From positions 49,444,001 to 49,508,000 of the forward strand of contig JAEOAD010000004.1 in NCBI GenBank assembly GCA_036365145.1: a DNA stretch of 64,000 nucleotides. The letters run 5' to 3'. Of this stretch, positions 44,832 through 55,619 are shown one piece after another (the first letter of the stretch is position 1; each line of letters opens with the position of its first letter). Below the pieces are notes generated by a model. That model searched no databases. It saw only the letters and a list, made by a program, of their open reading frames with translations, and was not told where the DNA came from. Source of the DNA: Orientallactaga sibirica. Lineage: Eukaryota; Chordata; Mammalia; Rodentia; Dipodidae. The position numbers and the translations under genes were made by a program.

Positions 44832-45920
44832 ACATTCCCCATTGATGAGGGTCCCTTTGGAAGAGGGAGGACAGGGAGGAGGATAATGGAGTCACCATTA
44901 TGAATGTAAAATTAGAATAATATAAATAAAAAATAAATTATTAAAAAAGAAGGCAGCTCTGTAGTAGTAGGTTGAGGCTAATTTTTTTTTAAAGATTTTA
45001 TTTATTTATTTATTAGAGACAGAAAGGGAGAGAGAGTGAGAATGGGCATTCCAGGGCCTCTAGCCACTACAAACTAACTCCAGATGCATGCACCACCATG
45101 TGCATCTGGCTTATGTGGGACCTGGAGAATCGAACCAGGGTCCTTAGGCTTCGCAGGCAAGTGCCTTAACCGTTAAGCCATCTCTCCAGCCCCAGGTTAA
45201 GGCTAATTTTGATTATCAGCACTGTTCTGCTACTCTAATGTTCTGACATTTGAGTGTAATGAGCTATGTTTCTTCAGCTTTGGTGATTCTTTCTAGACTA
45301 GGCTTGCACCGGGGACTTGTTCTCTTTCTGGTGTCTCAATCACTTCCCTCCACACTCTTCTATGACAGAACCAAAAATCCAACCTTGGAAAGTTGGATGG
45401 AAGTCTCTGCTTCAATTCAGTGGTTTGTCTGTTGCAAATACTACCTATCGTGTGTTATGCTTGTAGGAATTATGTGGGTTTCCACTGAAAGAGAACCATA
45501 CATCGGAGTAGTTATAGTCAAAAGTCTGTGCTGCCTGGTTCAGGGCACTTAAGGGTAGTATGGCTGCCACTTGTAGGGATTAAAAACATTGCCAATACCT
45601 AGATCCTTACCAGGTGGCAAGTCCTGTTTGTGCTGGCTGTTATCTCTCCTGAACTTCCAGTTTCCTGTCCTGGTAAGCCTCCCCTACCCCCCATGGGCTC
45701 TCTATCCCTCTCTGCCTCCCACATGGGAGGAGCTTTCTGCTCTTTTTTTCTATTTCCTCTCTAAATCCTTTTTAATGGTTCAGACCCAAGTTCCTTTTCC
45801 ACATGGCTCTTAGACCACACTGGTGTATCCATTTTCCCTTCCTCATTTTGTGGACCCTTCATCTCCTTAATATATTCCTGAATAAAATTGTAATGGTTCA
45901 TAAGTTAAAAAAAAAAAAAA
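44832..45920 (+). mobile_element. 5'-truncated L1 with candidate 3' transduction
   Basis: Flanked by the perfect 17-bp TSD 'agaaagtgccaggttcc' at 44815-44831 and 45921-45937; the nick site 'tt/agaa' is close to the L1 endonuclease target TT/AAAA. The first 115 bp (44832-44946) match the 3' terminus of the L1 at 58186-58300 ('acattccccattgatgaggg', 'aatgtaaaattagaataata', 'aataaaaaataaatt'). About 750 bp of unique sequence then follow (excluding a later DIP), ending with 'cctgaataaaattgtaatgg' and A15 directly before the second TSD. One TSD pair around L1 tail plus unique sequence plus a second poly(A) is the hallmark of read-through transduction. A 100-codon frame at 45250-45552 within the unique part has no recognised domain. 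Confidence 0.7.
44986..45193 (-). repeat. DIP SINE within the L1-borne segment
   Basis: (TTTA)n, GA-rich, 'gggcattccagggcctctag', 'aactaactccagatgcatgc', 'gaatcgaaccagggtcctta', 'taaccgttaagccatctctc'. TSD 'aggtt(g/a)aggctaatttt' at 44969-44985 and 45194-45210. Inserted after the L1 event. Confidence 0.97.
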
Positions 45921-46432
45921 AGAAAGTGCCAGGTTCCTAATTGAATATCCAGTGGGTGTATGCAGGTACATGTACACACTCACGTGCACATACACATCCC
46001 CTCCCCAAAGAAACAAGAAAGATAGCATGGTATTGGAATCCATACAGTAAAATTTAACTGATGAATGATCATTCTAGCAAAAGGGATGTTTAATATGCAG
46101 CCTGAAGGGAGAAGTGTTGGAAGTAAACCAGATAGGAGTGAGGAGTCTGTGGCAGAGAATTTATTCTGCAGAACTAAAATAAGCAACCATGTCTCACTTT
46201 AAGAACAAAAGCAAGCCAGAATAATAAGATTTGGAGATGCTAGGGGATACTTGAAGAGTTTTCAGATGAAGTTTTCTAAGCATAAAAATTAAAACAAGAG
46301 AAAAGACAAAGTAAAATTCCATCTTTTCAGCAAAATAGCTACCAGTGGGGAAGGTGAAGAGAAAAAGATGAATGCATTATACAAAGAAGGTTGCAAACTT
46401 TGTGCCACTGTTCTCATTAAGAAGTAGGGTCT

Positions 46433-46814
46433 ACCACAGTGCTGAGAAGAAGTGTCAGAGGAGTGTGCAGCACTGAAACACCTCTATCACACCCTCCAAG
46501 GCTCAGGGTCTATTGTGGAAGAGGTGGTGAAAAGAATGACAGAACCAAAGGAAGAGCAGGACTCCTTACAATGCAAGTGTCCAGGAAGAAATTGGCCTCA
46601 ATATCTACGACCTCACAGTGCTTAGCAATACCTTCACAAGACCCGCATAAAAGGAGAAAAAGATGATGACATCAAAATAAAAGAGAGACTAATGGAGAGA
46701 GGGAGGGGATATGATGGAGAGTGGAGTTGTGAAGGGGAAAGTGGGGAGGGGAGGGAAATATCATGGTTTATTGTCTGTAAGTATAGAAGTTGTCAATAAA
46801 ATAAAAGAAAAAAG
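46433..46814 (+). mobile_element. 5'-truncated L1 (3' UTR only)
   Basis: 'ccacagtgctgagaagaagt', 'gaaacacctctatcacaccc', 'atgatgacatcaaaataaaa', 'gtggggaggggagggaaata', 'ttgtctgtaagtatagaagt', 'tgtcaataaaataaaag' follow a rodent-type L1 3' UTR with AATAAA. Flanked by the 14-bp TSD 'aagaagtagggtct' at 46419-46432 and 46815-46828. Its 3' end differs from that of the L1 at 56966-58340, so two L1 lineages are present. Confidence 0.85.
46734..46755 (+). other. G-quadruplex motif in L1 3' UTR
   Basis: Four G runs of 4, 4, 4 and 3 with loops of 5, 1 and 1 nt. A polypurine, quadruplex-prone tract is a known feature of mammalian L1 3' UTRs. Confidence 0.8.
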
Positions 46815-46849
46815 AAGAAGTAGGGTCTTATGGCTCCTCACCGTAACTT

Positions 46850-47252
46850 TTAGTATCCTTTGAATTGAAAACCTGCTTTTACTAATAGAATGTGGTCAGA
46901 TAACACTGGAGCATTTTCTGACCTAGACCCTGGAAACTATTATAGATTCTAGTTTTCTTATATTATAGCTTATGCCATGTTGGATACCTTATGGAAGGAA
47001 AAACCTAGCCAATCTTAACTTGTTCCAGTCACCATAGCTTTTCTGAATGAGTGAGTGTAGCTGTCCTGGAGAGCCAGTCCCAGCTGAATTCTCAGTGACC
47101 ACAGCTGCATGGGAACCCCAGCCAATATCACACAGGAAGAATTGGCAGCTTACAGCATTGTACCAACAGTATTATAAGGAGTAATATATTGTGTTTCAAG
47201 CTTCCATGTTTTGGTCTGTTTGGTTATTGCGATGATAGATAACTGATGGAGT
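46850..47252 (+). mobile_element. MLT1-like ERVL-MaLR LTR remnant
   Basis: 'gctgtcctggagagccagtc', 'ccagctgaattctcagtgac', 'gcatgggaaccccagccaat', 'ttgcgatgatagataactga' follow the 3' half of a MaLR-class LTR, ending near 'gatagataactgatgga', where the family ends 'atagataactaataca'. The left boundary is uncertain. Confidence 0.55.
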
Positions 47253-47419
47253 GAAAGAAACACAAATCTGAAAGGCCTGGAGATGGACCAGAAGTATGCA
47301 GTGGAACAATTTCAAGAAGGGGATAACCTACCTTTATCAATGTTAAAGACAGTTGAGTGAAAGAATCCTGAAAGTAAAAGCAAGGACTGTCCTTGGGTTT
47401 GAACAGAGAATCTGCTGTT

Positions 47420-47800
47420 TATTTTTTTCCCTCCTTATTCTCTTTGCCCTAACACCTCACCAGAGGAGGTGAATAGATGCCTCTTGCCTTGTCTCTTACT
47501 TCCTTAGAAGAAAAAGGAATATAAAGATATCACTCCCTTTCTACACCCTGATACCTGGCATTAGGACTGAAGTGACCATTGCAGTCCCCTATCCAGAAAG
47601 CACCCTTAAGAGACCCCAATTTGGGACTCTCATTTTCCAGGAATGCTGCTCCTACCCCTCTTTGGGCAAGAACTCTGTATTCTTTTCTACTCCTATGCTC
47701 TGTAAAACTGTACCTCCATAAGCTATATAATAAAATTTTTCTAAACCCTGTGCTCTTGACTGTGATTTTCATTCATCAAAACTCACAAGACCAGAACCCA
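47420..47800 (+). mobile_element. Possible ERV (class I-like) LTR remnant
   Basis: 'ccccaatttgggactctcat', a TATA-like 'ctatataataaaatttttct' that contains AATAAA, then 'cttgactgtgattttcattc' and 'agaccagaacccagaaggcc' resemble the R-U5 end of class I ERV LTRs. No tRNA primer-binding site or gag/pol/env is recognised. Family not assigned. Confidence 0.4.
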
Positions 47801-48404
47801 GAAGGCCACCCACTCAGTGGCAGCTCTGTGCGACTATGACTGTCTGGTATTTCAGGAGAGTTACTGCCCATACAGAGTGCTGACAGAGGTTCTCACAGTG
47901 TCAAAGACACCACAAAATTCCTGAATCAATTGTAAAGAGAACAGGCTGCATGACAAACTTCAAGACTATGTACATCCATATTGTCAATTAGCAAAGTGAA
48001 ATATACAAATTCATTAAGTGCTTTTAGCTTATAAAGAGGAGATTTTTCTTTTTTTATTATTTAATGAAATATTGCTGAGAAAATTTCTCTTCTCTGAATC
48101 CAAACAAAGCAAACACCTGTGGATTGCATTTATGAAGGAGGCACTCCTTGTTTGTATTTACCAAGGTTGAAAGAAACATATTGATTCTTTTATCTACTTG
48201 AGCTTGTCCAAGTTCACCTTGGTATGTGCAAAATTTAAGTGTGCTCCAATATTTCATATGATAGAAACATCATCTATCTCCACTATGATGATGTTAAAGA
48301 AGTAGTGCAAGTTTAAAGAGGTGGGGCCTAGTGGGATGTTTTTAGGCCATTGGGAGGTGTGCTTGCAGGAGGGATTAACATTTGTGAAACCTCATTCTTT
48401 CTTT
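47801..48404. other. Unannotated non-coding sequence
   Basis: No gene or repeat recognised. A 66-codon minus-strand frame at 48057-48257 has no recognised domain. Confidence 0.42.
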
Positions 48405-48407
48405 CTT

Positions 48408-48496
<89 letters not shown>

Positions 48497-48511
48497 GTAT
48501 CTATCTATCTT
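48405..48511. repeat. (CTAT)n tetranucleotide microsatellite
   Basis: About 25 CTAT units preceded by a short CTTT run and interrupted once by 'gtat' near 48496. It gives Leu-Ser-Ile-Tyr repeats in spurious frames. Confidence 0.99.
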
Positions 48512-50757
48512 TCATCTCTTGCTTCCTGTTTAACCATGTAATCCTTTGTGCATATTCTCCTACAGTAATGCCTTCACTATGTTGCAGCACAGCATTGGCG
48601 TGTGTGGGGTGAGAAGAGGTTTCATAAGTTAATGCAATGTTGTTTAGATTATTAGTTTCTAAAATTGTAATCTAAATATTTAAAAATAAAATATCTGGGC
48701 ATTTTTTTTTTTCTGGTAGCGACAAGTGGACTAACACTTTCATTCAGTCTTGTACAAAGGGGCTTTAAAAAGTGCCACGCAGGAGAATCTGTGCCTTTTA
48801 CTTCAGCTTCTTTCTTCCAGAGAATTTTTTTTTCCTTTTTGTATCTGTTATGTTCATTAACATCTCTGCTGCAGTATTTCCTATCTCTTTTTTGTTTTAA
48901 TCTCCCACTGATTTCCAAATGGGTATTCAATTGAAAGTCTGGTTCTTGGGGGGGGGGCCCATTGAAATGGCAGAAACTAGACAACCTTTACTCATACTCT
49001 CTGCAGAGTACTAAACTAAGACCTTGGGCACTTGTGCTGTGAATTGTCTCTCACTTGGCTTACCAACATCTCAATACTCCCACTGAGAGCCAAAGAAAAT
49101 TCAGCCTCCAGTTCAGCAAGCCCTTATGGTGCTCTTGTGTTCTGAAGGCTGTAATTTTACTTATCATGCTGTCAGTCTGAGTCCTTGCACTCCTCGTTCC
49201 TTTTCATGGCTCATCAAAATTGTTGAAAATTGGACCGAATTGCAACACTGAGGAACTTGAAAGAACAGCCATCTCATTAGTTTTTTCTGGATAACCCATG
49301 GGCCATGATGGATCCAATGAGTTAAAATAGCATAGGCCCAGATGATTAAAAAATTAAGATAATATTATTTTCTTTTAGAGTCATGTATCCTTATCTTACC
49401 AGCCTAGATGACACTTGGCATTTGATTTTTATGATTTGGGGTAATTTAAAAACTCTTCAACAGTTCCATTATTCTTATTTTTAATCAGAAAATATCTGAA
49501 CCCATTAAAGTTAAAATATCTGTTTAAGTGCAAAGAAGGACATCAAATTTAAACTACAAGGCACTTACTATGCTTGTACAAAGTTAATAATAAGTGTACT
49601 TTTAGTTCCCAAACCAATTCACTGGAAAAGAGAATTGTGCTGAGCTCTAAAATTTCAAAAAATGAACATTCATGCTCTTTGTATTTTAAAATAACACATA
49701 TTTGCATGTATAATAATATGATGAAAATTATGACTCATGGGATATGATGTAAGGTAGACACTAAGTACATGATTAAGCAAATTGCCTCAAAGGCCATGGA
49801 ACTGAAAGGCTCAGAAACCAAATTAAGCTGCTATAAATCACTTGCTTCATTAAATCAATTTACATATATAATGAGAAGAAATAGGCAAGAAACAGGGCAG
49901 GAAACGTTCCAGCAGAGCAGGTGGCTACTACTGAAATTATAGCTCATGCAATGTTATATATTCTATTTTTCTCTTCCTACAGGGATATATATGGTCACAA
50001 AGACCAAGGGTAAGGTTTGGGCAAAGCAACCTGGTAAATGCAAGGTACCTGACAGGACCACTCCTCAAGGTTATAAGAATGATTGAAGGCAGACTTTGAC
50101 AATGTTAATGAGAAACTGAATCATTTCCTCTTAGGGGAGGAAGTTAGTTCAGGAGACTCAGGATGTCAACGAGTCTGGGAAAGAGTTGAAAGACCCTGTC
50201 CTAAGGTTATATAAAGGGGAAACAACTGCTTGGAGAGTATTCTCTCCAACTGAGCTGCCTGAAAGTGGTGCAGTGTGCTCCAGAGATGCAGCTCGGTGGG
50301 CTTCTCTGTAAGCAAGCCCTTACCCGAGGCTGAGAGAAGAGCAACCACAGGAGTAATCCTCCTTAGGGAGCTCCACCTACATGGCTATGGTTCTTTATCC
50401 AGGATGGGATGAGACTTCTAGATGATGTGACTGCTTTGAGATCTCCATGCTCTGTGAGGAACCCTATTAAAGTCATTGGTTCACCAAAACTGGTTTTTGT
50501 GTAATTGTACATTGGTCTGATCTCAGGTGAAGAACTGTGTTTGTGTCTCTCCAGGGAAAAATGTTTCCCATAACACTTAGTGAATGGCAACAGGTTTTGT
50601 TTACCAGACTATGTGCCTAATGGGGTGGACAACTCAATACACTTGAATGCTGAGTACCCACGTGCCCCACATCTATTTATGATTCAAGCTAGGTTCTCAG
50701 GGCACGTATGCTCCCCTTTATGCATGACTAATTTGCTTCAAAGGTTTCCAATGTACT
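48512..50757. other. Unannotated non-coding sequence
   Basis: About 2.2 kb with no recognised gene or repeat apart from homopolymers (T12 near 48705, G9 near 48948). Open frames here (110 codons at 48652-48984, minus strand) have no recognised domain. Confidence 0.42.
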
Positions 50758-51282
50758 TATTGTGATGGCAAATTTTAGGTGTCAGCTGTACAAGATTAAG
50801 GAGTGCCTGGAAAACTGGGGAAGCATTATTTCTGGATGTTGTCTAGAGGGTGTCTACAGAGACTTGTATGTAAGCTGGTAGATGTGGGTGGGCACCCTCT
50901 GGGAGATCAAGAAAACAAAGACAGAAAAAAAGAGGATCTCCTTGTTCTTTCATGGAACTATGACATTTCTTCCCCAGCCCTTGGACAACAGAATTCAAGC
51001 TTTCCAGCTTATGAGCCCCAAGACTTATAATAAGACCCCCACATTCTGAGGCTTGGACCTTGGACTGAGAGTTACACTACCAGCTGCTCTGCTTCTTAGT
51101 ATTTTGAACTTGAATGGCACATGATACCAGTATCCATGGTGTCTTGCTTAGAGATGGCCAGTCATGAAATTCTTCGGCCTCCATCATCTTGTGACCACAT
51201 TCTCCTAACAAATTCCTTTTTGTATATCTATATTAATTTCTGTCCTATTGGTATGCCTCTCTGGAGTATCCTAACAAGTACA
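50758..51282 (+). mobile_element. MLT1-type ERVL-MaLR LTR
   Basis: 'gatggcaaattttaggtgtc', 'agcattatttctggatgttg', 'gatgtgggtgggcaccctct', 'ttcttcggcctccatcatct', 'gtatatctatattaatttct', 'gtcctattggtatgcctctc', 'tggagtatcctaacaagta' follow the MLT1 LTR from U3 to the 3' end. An ancient solo LTR without coding sequence. Confidence 0.82.
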
Positions 51283-52191
51283 TTTTAAAAGGACACATAT
51301 GGTCTGTCTGTTTTTTTTAAAAGCTGCTTACTTATTCATTATCTGTTTCTAATACAGCTTGTGCCCAAACATTATAAGATGCTAAATTATTCATTACCTA
51401 TGCTTAAGACAGCTATCTTTTTTTGTATTCTACAACAGAATTAAATATTCAGAAACAAAGGAAAACGCACACTATACAGAACTGATTTGGCAAATACGTT
51501 TTCCATGTTACTAGGCAATAGGCAAATTCAGCATACAGGAGAACAAGACAGACAAACATCTGACTTTTTGGCATTCTAGTAAAATTTGAGTGAGAAAAAA
51601 TTTCATTTATGGTAATGCTATAATATAGAATTTTATAATAATCTTGTTTGTTATTAATCTTTATTAATAAATATGAAAAATTCATGTGAGCCTTTAATTG
51701 CTTTTAAAGTATATTTTCATGAATTGACTGCACAGTGAAAATACAATTTCACTTTTTAACATTAATGATAGGTCACATTATAAATGTAACAACTGCAGAT
51801 GAGATGCTTAACTGTACTTAAAAAGGCTCCATCTCTGTAGAAAAGATTGATGCAATTGCAAATTTAAATTCAATATACTTTGCATAAACATTACAAACAT
51901 AAAGGTAAGCCCTAATGTAGGAGAAAGATAAGAAAAGAAGAAAATGAAGAAGGGATAGGAGGAAGAAACAACAATGAAGCAACAGAAAAGTAATTTGTAA
52001 CTACTTGTAAGATTCTTATTTCTTGAAAACTTAGCTATATTATTTGCCTAAAAAAGTGACAATGGAAACATGTTTATCAGTGAATTTAAGCATCAGATTT
52101 CTATATTATTATATTCTATACTATTTTAAAGGAATAAAATACTGATTTTTTCACTTGTATTCACTCTCATTTGTATTTATTAGTTTATTCA
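51283..52191. other. Unannotated non-coding sequence
   Basis: Very AT-rich; no gene or repeat recognised. Confidence 0.45.
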
Positions 52192-52343
52192 TTTTTGAGC
52201 AGGGTCTCATCTTGTAGTCCAAGCTTGGTAGTCATGATGCAACCTGTAGCTCTGTTTACCTTTGACTTCATGAATATTGTCCTGCCTCAACTGAAGGGAT
52301 TGCAGATGCTGGGAATACAGACATGAAACACCATGCCCACCTT
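52192..52343 (-). repeat. B1/proto-B1-like SINE, antisense
   Basis: 'gagcagggtctcatcttgta', 'gtccaagcttggtagtcatg', 'ctgggaatacagacatgaaa', 'caccatgcccacc'. A diverged 7SL-type element followed by (CCTT)n at 52343-52400. Confidence 0.65.
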
Positions 52344-52439
52344 CCTTGCCTTCCTTCCTTCCTTCATTTTTTTTCTTTCCTTCCTTCCCTCTCTCTCTCC
52401 TTTTCTTTTTCTCTCTTCTGTCCTTTGTCTCTTTCTTTT

Positions 52440-52512
52440 AGTGCTGGGGATCAAATCTAGGGCCTCTCCATGCTGAACAAGCACTCTGCCACTGAGTTAT
52501 GCCTCAGCACTT
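52440..52512 (-). repeat. ID SINE, antisense
   Basis: 'agtgctggggatcaaatcta', 'gggcctctccatgctgaaca', 'agcactctgccactgagtta'. Well-recognised ID core. Confidence 0.85.
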
Positions 52513-53281
52513 AATTTCTATTCTTATTTCTGATTTTAAAAACTATGGATTTGAATCATTTTCATCTTACAATCCAGAGAGTTTTAAACACAATGAAGTT
52601 TCATATAAACAAAGGTGCATCTGCTTAGAAAGCATTCTACTCTATGTAAATAATTTCTAAGTGGAAAAGGAGAACAATGAAATTTGACAGAACAAAGCTT
52701 CCTTATTGCACAATCAATTCTTCCTTTATTTCAAAGACTTCCTGAAAAGCAGACTTTTCATGGTAAATGATGAAACTTAAGTAAGATAAATGGGTAGTAT
52801 GTCCTCTGAAATACAAATTGTAGCTTTCACTCAAAAATATGGCAGCTCTTGCACATTGCAAAAAGTTGTTAAAAACGATCTCCAAAGATATAAAATAGGA
52901 CAGAACTGTTTGAAAATGAGTCACAGAAAAATATTTGAAGATGGTTCATACTATATACTCACCTTCCCCCAAACCTTCTAGATTCAGGAAGACACTTTTG
53001 TAAGAACTAACAAAAGTGCTCCAAAATATATTTAAAATTTAACAAGTATAGTCTTGGTTTTTGAAACATAAATATTATTATGCTTCTTATACTTAAAATT
53101 TTCACTAATTTTTATTAACATTTTACCCAATAGGTAATTTTGTTGCAATTATTTTGAGTATTTCTGCTGGGATATTAAGATATGATAACTGTTAATTTTT
53201 ATAGATAATTATTACTTGATATTTTAAAATGTTTATCTTTTAGTATATTAAGTATTTATTTTAAAATTTGAATAATTTTGT
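52513..53281. other. Unannotated non-coding sequence
   Basis: AT-rich, especially 53030-53280; no gene or repeat recognised. Confidence 0.45.
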
Positions 53282-53642
53282 GTGTGTGCTGTGTGTGAGA
53301 AAGAGAGAGAGGAGAGGGAGGGAGAGAGAGAGAATGAGAACAGGTGCATGTGTGTGTCATGGTGCAGATACAGAGATCACACAGGTCATCTTTCCTTGGC
53401 CAGTCCTCGCTTTTCACCTGGTTTGAGGCAGAGTCTCTTGTTCTCTTCTTTGTTTACCACTGCAATTGCCTGTGAGCTTCTGGGAAAATTTCATGTCTCT
53501 GCCTCCTGTCTTTCTGTCAACATGCAGGAATTACAGAAGTCGGCCATGTCTTCTGGCTTTTACAGGCCGTCAGGGGATAGGAACTCAGGTACTCAAGCTT
53601 ACACAGCAAGTGCTTTATCCACAGATCCATCTTCCCAGCTCC
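53282..53642 (-). repeat. B4-family SINE, antisense
   Basis: GT/GA-rich start, 'gtttgaggcagagtctcttg', 'tgcctgtgagcttctgggaa', 'aggaattacagaagtcggcc', 'ggataggaactcaggtactc', 'acagcaagtgctttatccac', 'agatccatcttcccagct'. The 140-codon plus-strand frame at 53282-53704 is an artefact of this SINE. Confidence 0.7.
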
Positions 53643-53689
53643 TTGAACATTTTAAAATATTTTTTCCTATTTTCTCTTGTATTAAAACA

Positions 53690-54560
53690 TTATGTGTGTT
53701 CTAGCTTCCATTGTTTCTGATGAGAAATCCGATGTCATTCATATTATTTTTCTAAGCGGTGCCCCACCCTCTTTGTAAAGCCTGACTAGAGTATTCTTTG
53801 CGTGGATGCCATCAGGCTTACCCTACTTAATATTTTGTTCACCTTCTTAAATGTATGGACTTGTGTGGCTCTTAGATCACATTTGTGAACATTTCTGGTG
53901 TTATCATTTTCTGATGCTTTTTTGTTAGGCTCACCTGCTCATCCTCTCCCTCCAGGATGCCATGACAGGGATGCTCCCCACTTTGTATTTGTTTCACAAA
54001 TCCCTGAGGTGTTGTTGTTATTATTTATTGTCTATTTTCTTTCTTTTGCTCAGACTTAGCAATTGCTATTGTTCCATTTTTAAGTTCACTAGTTTTCCCC
54101 CCATCACCTCTCTATAATAGGGTTACAATTTTCTGAATATTTTTTTCCTGTTCCAAAATTTCTATTTTGTTCTTTGTGTTTTTTATTTCTTTGCTGAGGT
54201 TATTTGAGTTTTGCTGATGTTCTATGCTTTTTCATTTATTGTAAGTGTGTTCATAATTGCTTGTTGAAGCATTTTTATGACAGCTGCTTAAGAATCTTTG
54301 CCAAATAATTCCAACATTATGTTTGGCATTTGTTAATTGCCTTTTTCATCCGGGGTGGCATCTTCCTGGTCTCACTATGATACTTTGGTACAGGGCCTTT
54401 CACTGCTTCCTTTTATTCACATAGGGGATTTGTGCTCTGATGGGCCACAAAACACACAGTTGAAAATAGGGCTTAGAGCTGAAGCTAGATTCCACATGCA
54501 TCTAACTTCAAAGTCAGCCTCTTTAGCGCTTAAATTTCCAACACATGGTATGTCTCTATT
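53690..54560. mobile_element. Ancient L1M-type fragment
   Basis: 'ttccattgtttctgatgaga', 'aatccgatgtcattcatatt', 'ccagtttc'-less T-rich stretches, 'ccaaaatttctattttgttc', 'ttgaagcatttttatgacag' and 'gccaaataattccaacatta' match a long segment common in old mammalian L1s. The 127-codon frame at 54337-54720 overlaps it and is probably not a gene. Orientation not assigned. Confidence 0.6.
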
Positions 54561-54924
54561 TTTAGAAGAAAAGTATATGGGTAGATATGGATTTCTGGCA
54601 CAGGTAAAAGTTAAGAATAGATCTCAGAATGTTAATTTGGATTTTACTGACTGCAATTTGGATGATTCTATTTTTTTTATGTGCAGGGTTAAAATAGCAG
54701 TCTACAACAATCTCATATGATCACCTGTCCATCTTATGATGTTGAGTAAAACTCCAGATAACTTGCAGGTTTGTTTAAAGTTGTGATTTTGGGGCTTTGT
54801 TTCTTACATGGCTAATTCCAAATTATGTGTTTCAAAAGTAAGCTATTTAAATGATAACGTACACTCTTTTGTGTGCATTTATGTGTGCTTGAATATACAC
54901 GTTCATATACATGAGGCTGCATAT

Positions 54925-55271
54925 GAGTTGCAGTTACTTTCTCGTTGCTGGGAAGAAAAGACTTGATCCAAAGAAGGTAATGGGAGTGAAGGGTTTATTT
55001 CAGCTTACTGACTTGAGTGGAAATCTGATGAAGACATGGAAGAGCAGAGGCTGGGCATCACATCTTTCCACATCAGCTAAAAGGTAACAGCAAGACTAAG
55101 CTAGCTAACACTGAATCATTGGGCTAACAAACCTCAACGCCCACTCCCAGCAGCATACCTCCTCTAGTAAGGCTATATGTCCCAAAGGCTGTACCAGCTG
55201 GGGATTGTGTGTGAGGCTTAATCATAAACCCATGAGGCTCTGGGGGACATTTCACATCCAAACCACCACAA
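54925..55271 (-). mobile_element. MaLR-type LTR, antisense
   Basis: 'gttgcagttactttctcgtt', 'gaagggtttatttcagctta', 'gaagacatggaagagcagag', 'gcatacctcctctagtaagg', 'cacatccaaaccaccaca', the last being the complement of an LTR start 'tgtggtggtttggatgtg'. Same group as 42613-42944 and 13892-14235. Confidence 0.75.
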
Positions 55272-55284
55272 TAAGCTAGTGTGT

Positions 55285-55564
55285 GCACACATGTTTGGAG
55301 GACAGAGATTGATGTTGAGTGTATTCCAAAATCATTCTCTGCCTTATTTATTTTTTGGAGACAGAATATTTCACTGAACTTAAAACTCACTGATTTGGTT
55401 AGACAAGCCAGGCAACAAGCACTAGGTATCTGTATATCTGTGCCTTCCCAGTGCTGGGACCACAGTTCCACACCCAGCATCTTATCTGAGTACTAGGGAT
55501 CTAAATTCAGGTCTTCGTGCTTGTGAGGCAAGCATTTTAACCATGAAGCCATCTTCACATCCCT
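55285..55564 (-). repeat. B4 SINE, antisense
   Basis: 'ttggagacagaatatttcac', 'gttagacaagccaggcaaca', 'cccagtgctgggaccacagt', 'agtactagggatctaaattc', 'gtgaggcaagcattttaacc', 'atgaagccatcttcacatcc'. Followed by (GT)n at 55578-55617. Confidence 0.8.
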
Positions 55565-55574
55565 AAATGGTAAA

Positions 55575-55577
<3 letters not shown>

Positions 55578-55617
<40 letters not shown>
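55578..55617. repeat. (GT)n microsatellite
   Basis: About 19 GT units in the right flank of an antisense B4. Confidence 0.98.

Positions 55618-55619
<2 letters not shown>

Larger units (their letters stand above)
44779..45980 (+). repeat. ID SINE split by an L1 insertion
   Basis: Left part 44779-44831: 'ggctgagagcatagctcagt', 'aggagagcacatgcttagaa', 'agtgccaggttcc'. The right part resumes at 45938 with 'taattgaatatccagtgggt' and a CA-rich tail. The interval is occupied by the 44832-45920 insertion. Confidence 0.8.

Noticed and set aside
47420..47800. Possible intact endogenous retrovirus
   Set aside because: Only an LTR-like 3' end is suggested. No primer-binding site, gag, pol or env similarity is visible on either side.
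48405..48511. Regular short repeats, considered as CRISPR-like
   Set aside because: A pure tetranucleotide microsatellite without spacers in a mammalian genome.
53282..53704. 140-codon plus-strand open frame, the longest in the window
   Set aside because: It runs through an antisense B4 SINE including its GA/GT-rich start; composition and position are explained by the repeat.
54337..54720. 127-codon plus-strand open frame
   Set aside because: Overlaps an ancient L1M fragment, has no recognisable domain, and does not match a Tigger, L1 or host protein I know.
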